From the NCBI RefSeq assembly GCF_947494755.1, contig NZ_CANLVZ010000007.1:1-64000 (forward strand): a stretch of DNA of 64,000 bases. Direction: 5' to 3'. Below are positions 59,862 to 64,000 of this stretch, in pieces. The DNA is from an uncultured Tateyamaria sp. (GTDB lineage: Bacteria; Pseudomonadota; Alphaproteobacteria; Rhodobacterales; Rhodobacteraceae). Below the pieces are notes generated by a model, which did not search any database, was not told the DNA's origin, and saw only the letters and a list, made by a program, of their open reading frames with translations. The number at the start of each line of letters is the position of its first letter. The stretch's first letter is position 1. The position numbers and the translations under genes were made by a program.

Positions 59862-59872
59862 GATGCCCTCCG

Positions 59873-60256
59873 TTACAGGATGATGATGGTGAGAATGGTC
59901 AGAACGAACGAGCCTGCGATGACCGCCCACCCCATCTTTTCCGCCGTCTCAAGGTCAAGCCCGATGGCGTTGTCCCAGATAAGGTGCCGCACGCCCGCCA
60001 GCGTGTGATACCAAAGGCCCCACAGCGACAAGAGCAGGATGAGCTTGCCAAAAAGGCTCGTGATGAACCCGTTGGCCGTCGCGAACGCCTCAGGCGACGT
60101 AGACGCTGCCAGCAGCCACCACACCACCAACAGCGCCGAGATCAACAGCGCATTGCCCGTGATCCGCGTGAGGATCGACGTGATTGACGTCAACTGCGGG
60201 CGATAGATCTGTAGATGTGGTGAAAGGGGTCGATTACCCCGATTGACGTCAGCCAT
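59873..60256 (-). CDS. sdhC: Succinate dehydrogenase cytochrome b556 subunit SdhC
   Basis: A 127-residue membrane subunit with three helices. The signature RPLSPHLQIYRPQLTSITSI near the N-terminus and the heme ligand His in WYHTLAGVRHLIWD (about residue 85) are typical. It is the first gene of the sdhCDA-(two genes)-sdhB operon. The gap upstream carries two GTGATCAC palindromes. Confidence 0.96.
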   Translation of the reverse strand: MADVNRGNRPLSPHLQIYRPQLTSITSILTRITGNALLISALLVVWWLLAASTSPEAFATANGFITSLFGKLILLLSLWGLWYHTLAGVRHLIWDNAIGLDLETAEKMGWAVIAGSFVLTILTIIIL

Positions 60257-60370
60257 GTTGGATCCTTTTTGGTTCGCTGCCCCTTTGTTACCCTAATTTA
60301 CGCGCAAGTCACCTGCCCCCGGGTCACTTTTTGGCGCGGTTATTTGGCGCATTCGCAAGATTACCCCCAT

Positions 60371-60401
60371 TTGTGATCACACAAGAAAACGCCGTGATCA
60401 C
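60371..60401. promoter_or_regulatory. Two GTGATCAC palindromes 21 bp apart upstream of sdh
   Basis: GTGATCAC occurs at 60373-60380 (inside TTGTGATCACACAA) and again at 60394-60401 (inside CGTGATCACAAC). The 21-bp period places both on one DNA face. They lie about 117-145 bp upstream of sdhC, between it and the DUF1194 gene end. Probable tandem operator for a dimeric regulator. The half-sites recall CRP/FNR-like TGTGA but without the normal spacing. Confidence 0.55.
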
Positions 60402-60409
60402 AACTGAGG

Positions 60410-61075
60410 TCATTCTGACAGGACTGTGACTTGCTTGGTGGTTTCCCGCCGAAGTTTGCGCCGGATTTGTGCAGGATAATCCTCGAATCCATCTGCGGTG
60501 ACGACGAACGCCCCGGGCCCTGTGATCAGGTTTTCATAGAAATATCCCGTGAGGTCCGTCTGATCCGTCTCGATGGCAATGGCATTCACCGTAATCTGCG
60601 CATTATTTAACGCGGCGCGCTGCGCGCTCGGCTCCACCCCTTCATTCGATATGCCATCACCAGACACATCAATGACCCACTTGGTGCAATGACTTACGGC
60701 ATCAAAAGCGCGTTGGCCCACAATCAGCGCCTCCCCAATGGCGGTCGAGAAGTTGCGCCAGATGCGCGGGTCTTGGGCCACAATCTCTGCAAGGGCCAGC
60801 ACATCCGCGTGGCTGTGCATACCGGTCCACGCGACAGTCTGTTTCTGGCGCGATGATCCGGTCCATTGCAGCAACGCCACCTGCGCACGTTGCTCGACGA
60901 GCGCATCCGCGACAATCCCGTCACGCAAGGCCGCCGCCAGCCCGTCCATCTGAATGCGATACTCCTCAGGATCGACGGAGCCGGAGACATCCACGGCAAG
61001 CAACAGTGCCAGATCGCAGGCGCGGGCACCGAAAGGTGCAAGCAACAGACATATCGCAAAGATCAGCGGTTTCAT
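60410..61075 (-). CDS. DUF1194 von Willebrand factor A-domain protein, exported
   Basis: A 221-residue protein with a signal peptide (LIFAICLLLAPFGARAC) and a single vWA-like domain. The metal-ion-dependent adhesion site motif is intact: LLAVDVSGSVDPEE (about residue 27), and the later Thr/Asp positions fall in VIDVSGDGISNEG. The family is common and uncharacterised in Rhodobacteraceae. It stands upstream of sdhC on the same strand but is separated by 153 bp with regulatory palindromes. Confidence 0.87.
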   Translation of the reverse strand: MKPLIFAICLLLAPFGARACDLALLLAVDVSGSVDPEEYRIQMDGLAAALRDGIVADALVEQRAQVALLQWTGSSRQKQTVAWTGMHSHADVLALAEIVAQDPRIWRNFSTAIGEALIVGQRAFDAVSHCTKWVIDVSGDGISNEGVEPSAQRAALNNAQITVNAIAIETDQTDLTGYFYENLITGPGAFVVTADGFEDYPAQIRRKLRRETTKQVTVLSE

Positions 61076-61198
61076 GCCCGCACTCTAGCGGCTCAATCGG
61101 CATGTGCACCTGACATTTGCGACAAGGGGCTGGCCGAAGGGACGGCGGGTGGGGCGTCATTGCCGCGCACGCGGTCAATGCGCGTCACCCACCGGCCC

Positions 61199-62230
61199 TC
61201 AGATCGGCATCAAGGCCCAGTAATCGAGATCAAGCAGCACATCGGGCGCGTATTTCCCATCCGCCCCGCGCAGCACAAATGGATCGCCCCCCTTGGTCGC
61301 CACCAACCGCAGCCGGATCGCACCCACGCCGGGTGCAGAGGTCTCGGCCTTGTCCAAAACCTCGGACCACGCCCGTACTGTATCGCCCGCAACACACGGG
61401 TTGGCATGCGCCCCCGCGTTCAAGCCCACAACCATTTGCGCGTTGGCCAAGCCGTTGAACGACAGCGCCCGCGCCATCGAGATCACATGCCCGCCATAAA
61501 TCAGCCGACTGCCATCGGGACGGGCCGAGGTGTCAAAATGGACCTTGGCCGTGTTCTGCCACAGCCGGGTGGCCATCATGTGTTCGGCCTCTTCGACGGT
61601 GACGCCGTCCACGTGGTCAATCTGTTCGCCAATCTGGTAGTCGCTCCAACGATGCGGCTCTCCGGCAAGTGCGAAGTCGTAACCGTCAAAGGTCAGCCCC
61701 TCGGGGATCACCAGAGTGTCGTGGGCCACGACCTGCGCCAGCTCCGGCACGACGGTCTCTGGGGCGGCCGCGTCCAAATCCCCTTTGCGCACCATCACCC
61801 ACCGCACATAGGTCAGAACATCCGCGCCATGCTGATTGCGCCCGGTCGTGCGCACCCAGACCACGCCCGTCTTGCCGTTCGAGTTTTGCTTCAGCCCGAT
61901 CACTTCGGACTGCGCAGTCAGCGTGTCCCCGGGCCAGACGGGGGCAAGCCAGCGCCCCTCGCCGTAGCCCAGATTGGCGACCGCGTTCAGCGACACATCG
62001 GGCACCGTTTTGCCAAAAACCGTATGGAAGGCGATCATATCATCCAGCGGCGCGACGGCCAGACCACAGCCCTGCGCAAAGCTGTCGGAAGAATAGAGCG
62101 CATGGCGCGCCGGGTAGAGCGCATGATACAGCGCTCGCTCTCCACCCGACAGGGTCCGTGGCACCGCATGGGTCAGCGTCTGACCCACATGATAGTCCTC
62201 GAAAAACCGGCCCGCATTGGTCTTGGCCAT
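61199..62230 (-). CDS. mch: Mesaconyl-CoA hydratase (beta-methylmalyl-CoA dehydratase)
   Basis: A 343-residue enzyme with two fused MaoC-type hot-dog domains that hydrates mesaconyl-CoA to beta-methylmalyl-CoA in the ethylmalonyl-CoA pathway. The N-terminus FFEDYHVGQTLTHAVPRTL and the second-domain block YGGHVISMARALSFNGL are typical. The ATG overlaps the stop of the DUF1737 gene by 1 bp (ATGA type). It is the last gene of the mcl2-nnrU-DUF1737-mch operon; the next pathway enzyme lies in the same unit. Confidence 0.93.
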   Translation of the reverse strand: MAKTNAGRFFEDYHVGQTLTHAVPRTLSGGERALYHALYPARHALYSSDSFAQGCGLAVAPLDDMIAFHTVFGKTVPDVSLNAVANLGYGEGRWLAPVWPGDTLTAQSEVIGLKQNSNGKTGVVWVRTTGRNQHGADVLTYVRWVMVRKGDLDAAAPETVVPELAQVVAHDTLVIPEGLTFDGYDFALAGEPHRWSDYQIGEQIDHVDGVTVEEAEHMMATRLWQNTAKVHFDTSARPDGSRLIYGGHVISMARALSFNGLANAQMVVGLNAGAHANPCVAGDTVRAWSEVLDKAETSAPGVGAIRLRLVATKGGDPFVLRGADGKYAPDVLLDLDYWALMPI

Positions 62231-62433
62231 CACTGCTCCCCCAGCTTGGTGTCAGGCGTGTAGGTGCCGTCGACCTCCTTGGTGACGGCCTGCCCACAGC
62301 GCATGATGCCTGCCGCGTGGTCCCATGTCTGGGTCGGACTGCCGTGCAGTTCCCAGCCCTTGTTCAATGCCTCCGTCACCTTGTGGCAAAAGGCCGATGT
62401 GTCCTCTTCGGACAGAAAACGGTAGAGTTTCAT
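62230..62433 (-). CDS. DUF1737-domain small protein
   Basis: A 67-residue protein starting MKLYRFLSEEDTSAFCHKV and containing LNKGWELHGSPTQTWD, the typical DUF1737 pattern (a small ligand-binding-like domain also seen fused to other domains). It is cytoplasmic and of unknown function. The stop overlaps the mch start, and nnrU ends 4 bp before its start codon. Start 62433 was chosen because the extension beyond it overlaps nnrU. Confidence 0.85.
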   Translation of the reverse strand: MKLYRFLSEEDTSAFCHKVTEALNKGWELHGSPTQTWDHAAGIMRCGQAVTKEVDGTYTPDTKLGEQ

Positions 62434-62437
62434 AAAC

Positions 62438-62992
62438 TTACCCCGGGAACGGCCATACGCCGAGCCAGTTGTGCACAAGCCCGATCAGGACTACCAAAAC
62501 GACCGAACCGGCCAGGAACATCGCGTCCTTGGCATAGCTGCCGCCAGTGTTGGGCGTCCATTCAGGCTCGGCATGATTGACGATCCGCCCGGTCACGATC
62601 GCCCAGACCAGCAGACCGCCGAACATCAGGATCGACGCCGCATCACCGTTCACCAACAGATGCGCAACCGCCCAGACCGAGAACCCGGTCAGCATCGGGT
62701 GACGCATCCCCTGCAACAGCTTGCCCCGCTTGGGCGCCGGGCTGAGCAGATAGAGCGCGATCAGCATCAGCTGGTTGTTGAGGTTGACCAGAAACGCGGG
62801 CGGGTTCCAGACCGGAATGAACGGGGTGCCCCTGTATCCGATCACCATCAGCACGATCGCCACGGCCAGTGCGGCCGCCACGATCCCCTTGCCAGGATCG
62901 CCCATGCGCGCGCGCCGCTCAGGCGCCACCCGCTTGAACAAATGCGCGCCCCACCACAACGCGACCCCCGTGCCCAGAATGATCCAGTACAT
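62438..62992 (-). CDS. NnrU-family membrane protein
   Basis: A 184-residue integral membrane protein with about five helices. The N-terminus YWIILGTGVALWWGAHLFKR and the block RHPMLTGFSVWAVAHLLVNGD match NnrU, a family related to isoprenylcysteine methyltransferase-like membrane proteins and first linked to nitrite/NO respiration. In Rhodobacteraceae it often lies with mcl2/mch genes without denitrification genes, as here. Its start is 3 bp after the mcl2 stop. Function unproven. Confidence 0.87.
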   Translation of the reverse strand: MYWIILGTGVALWWGAHLFKRVAPERRARMGDPGKGIVAAALAVAIVLMVIGYRGTPFIPVWNPPAFLVNLNNQLMLIALYLLSPAPKRGKLLQGMRHPMLTGFSVWAVAHLLVNGDAASILMFGGLLVWAIVTGRIVNHAEPEWTPNTGGSYAKDAMFLAGSVVLVVLIGLVHNWLGVWPFPG

Positions 62993-62995
62993 GCT

Positions 62996-63850
62996 CTACC
63001 CCTTTTCAAGTTCAGCGATGGCATTGGCCTTGGCCAATGTCTCGCGCGCCGTCACGATGTGCAGATTTTCGACGATCCGTCCATCGACAACCGCGACGCC
63101 TTGGCCGCTGGCCTCTGTCTCTTCAAAGGCCGCGATCTGGCGACGGGCCAGATCAATGTCCGTCTCGGATGGCGAAAAGGCCGCATTGGCGATGTCGACC
63201 TGTGCCGGGTGGATCAGCGTTTTGCCATCAAAACCCATGTCGCGCCCCTGCGCGCATTCCGCCTCAAGGCCGGCCTTGTCCTTGAACGCGTTGTAGACCC
63301 CATCAATGATCGCCAGCCCATGGGCCTTGGCCGCAAGCAGGCACAGCCCAAGGCCGGTCTGCAACGGCAGGCGATCGGGCCGGAAGCGGGTTTGCAACTC
63401 TTTGGCCAGATCGTTGGTGCCCATGACCATCCCATCTAGCATCGGGTGCGCCGCGATGGCCGCCGCATTCAACATGCCAAGTGGCGTTTCCATCATGGCC
63501 CACAGCCGGGCCTCACCCGTGATGGCCGCGAGTTTATCCAGATCGGCAGGGCGCGACACTTTGGGCAGCAGGATTGCGTCCGCACCCATGTCCCGGGCCG
63601 CCTGTGCATCCAGCGCGCCCCACGATGTGTCGAGCGCGTTGATGCGGACAATCTTCATCCGCGCCCCATAACCCCCATCGGTCAGAGCCTGAGCCAAGGT
63701 GGCACGCGCGGTTTCTTTCTCATCAACTGACACCGCATCTTCGAGATCAAAGATGATGGCATCCACCGGCAGCCCCCGCGCCTTGTCCAACGCGCGGGGC
63801 TTGGAGCCGGGAATATACAGGACCGAGCGAAGCGGGCGGGCAATAGACAT
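62996..63850 (-). CDS. (3S)-malyl-CoA thioesterase / malyl-CoA lyase-type CitE family enzyme
   Basis: A 284-residue CitE-family enzyme (HpcH/HpaI aldolase fold). Blocks: RSVLYIPGSKPRALDKA, IIFDLEDAVSVDEK (metal/acid Asp-Glu), METPLGMLNAAAIA and GFDGKTLIHPAQVD. Length matches R. sphaeroides Mcl2, the (3S)-malyl-CoA thioesterase, better than the longer Mcl1 lyase (about 318), so mcl2 is the likelier identity. It is the first gene of the operon ending in mch. A TATAAC -10-like element and AGGA lie upstream (63851-63900). Nothing else is recognised up to 64000. Confidence 0.88.
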   Translation of the reverse strand: MSIARPLRSVLYIPGSKPRALDKARGLPVDAIIFDLEDAVSVDEKETARATLAQALTDGGYGARMKIVRINALDTSWGALDAQAARDMGADAILLPKVSRPADLDKLAAITGEARLWAMMETPLGMLNAAAIAAHPMLDGMVMGTNDLAKELQTRFRPDRLPLQTGLGLCLLAAKAHGLAIIDGVYNAFKDKAGLEAECAQGRDMGFDGKTLIHPAQVDIANAAFSPSETDIDLARRQIAAFEETEASGQGVAVVDGRIVENLHIVTARETLAKANAIAELEKG

Positions 63851-64000
63851 CAGGACATCCTAGACTGCGTTATAAAGTTGCGCGGACAGGGACATTTTTT
63901 GCGTGATAGTTCAAGACCCATTGCGCCGCAGCGCAGCAAAAATCCCAAAAACCGCCGGAGCGCGCGCGGCGTTAACCACTTTTTCAGGTCCGGGGCGCAG

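Noticed and set aside
60371-60384. FNR or CRP site at TTGTGATCACACAA
   Set aside because: FNR needs TTGAT-N4-ATCAA and CRP TGTGA-N6-TCACA; the half-sites here touch each other, so it was reported as an unassigned palindrome.

Overview
The window looks like an ordinary chromosomal stretch from a marine alphaproteobacterium of the Rhodobacteraceae (Roseobacter group). The main evidence is gene content: crotonyl-CoA carboxylase/reductase, ethylmalonyl-CoA mutase, mesaconyl-CoA hydratase and a malyl-CoA lyase/thioesterase (four ethylmalonyl-CoA pathway genes), an RTX/Hint secreted protein, an H-NS/HvrA-type protein, a LuxI/LuxR pair, TauE with its TIGR02186 partner, and sites matching alphaproteobacterial LexA (GTTC-N7-GTTC) and CtrA (TTAA-N7-TTAAC) consensus sequences. 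DNA is GC-rich and gene density is high. I see no tRNA, rRNA, CRISPR, insertion sequence or prophage.

Layout. 0.1-5.5 kb: copper-type P1B ATPase (minus), then a ThDP enzyme overlapping a class III CoA-transferase. 5.7-11.7 kb: TTC38-like TPR protein and an opgC-opgG-opgH set for periplasmic glucans. 11.7-15.1 kb: minus-strand run (esterase, rhodanese, YHS protein, SseB-like, uracil-DNA glycosylase). 15.1-16.6 kb: ArsR regulator with twin operators and a metal(loid) permease. 16.8-21.5 kb: capsule export and Kdo genes (kpsT, kpsE, kdsA, phosphohexomutase). 21.6-24.7 kb: delta-class carbonic anhydrase and an AsmA protein. 24.8-31.6 kb: rimO, a small gene under a combined CtrA/LexA promoter, and a mosaic of small genes. 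31.6-35.9 kb: RTX/Hint protein, NfuA, GFA protein, tsaB, rimI. 36.1-40.9 kb: complete BMP-type nucleoside ABC importer. 41.0-44.3 kb: TauE/TIGR02186 and a RecD-like helicase. 44.3-46.0 kb: luxI, luxR and a small overlapping gene, with CtrA boxes in front of luxI and of the luxR unit. 46.2-51.5 kb: ccr, an acyltransferase, a membrane protein, ecm. 51.7-55.8 kb: hns, deoD, DUF1989 protein, ornithine decarboxylase with a structured leader encoding a short peptide, and a broken ZIP transporter gene. 55.8-60.3 kb: sdhCDAB with two extra genes between sdhA and sdhB. 60.4-63.9 kb: DUF1194 protein and a mch/DUF1737/nnrU/mcl2 operon.

How the genes fit together. The ethylmalonyl-CoA genes and succinate dehydrogenase form a carbon-assimilation theme (acetyl-CoA to C4/C5 acids). 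The capsule and glucan genes build the envelope. The most interesting regulatory signal is three perfect CtrA boxes: two flank the quorum-sensing genes, and the third lies beside a LexA box in the promoter of a small protein with two copies of one short module. This suggests that cell-cycle/differentiation, quorum-sensing and SOS control meet here. Other points of interest are a probably leaderless arsR transcript with its operator abutting the start codon, the upstream-ORF leader of ornithine decarboxylase, and a two-copy GGGGC-hairpin repeat.

Limits: all homology calls are from reading the sequence, without database searches. Start codons were chosen from ribosome-binding sites and family length and are uncertain where stated.
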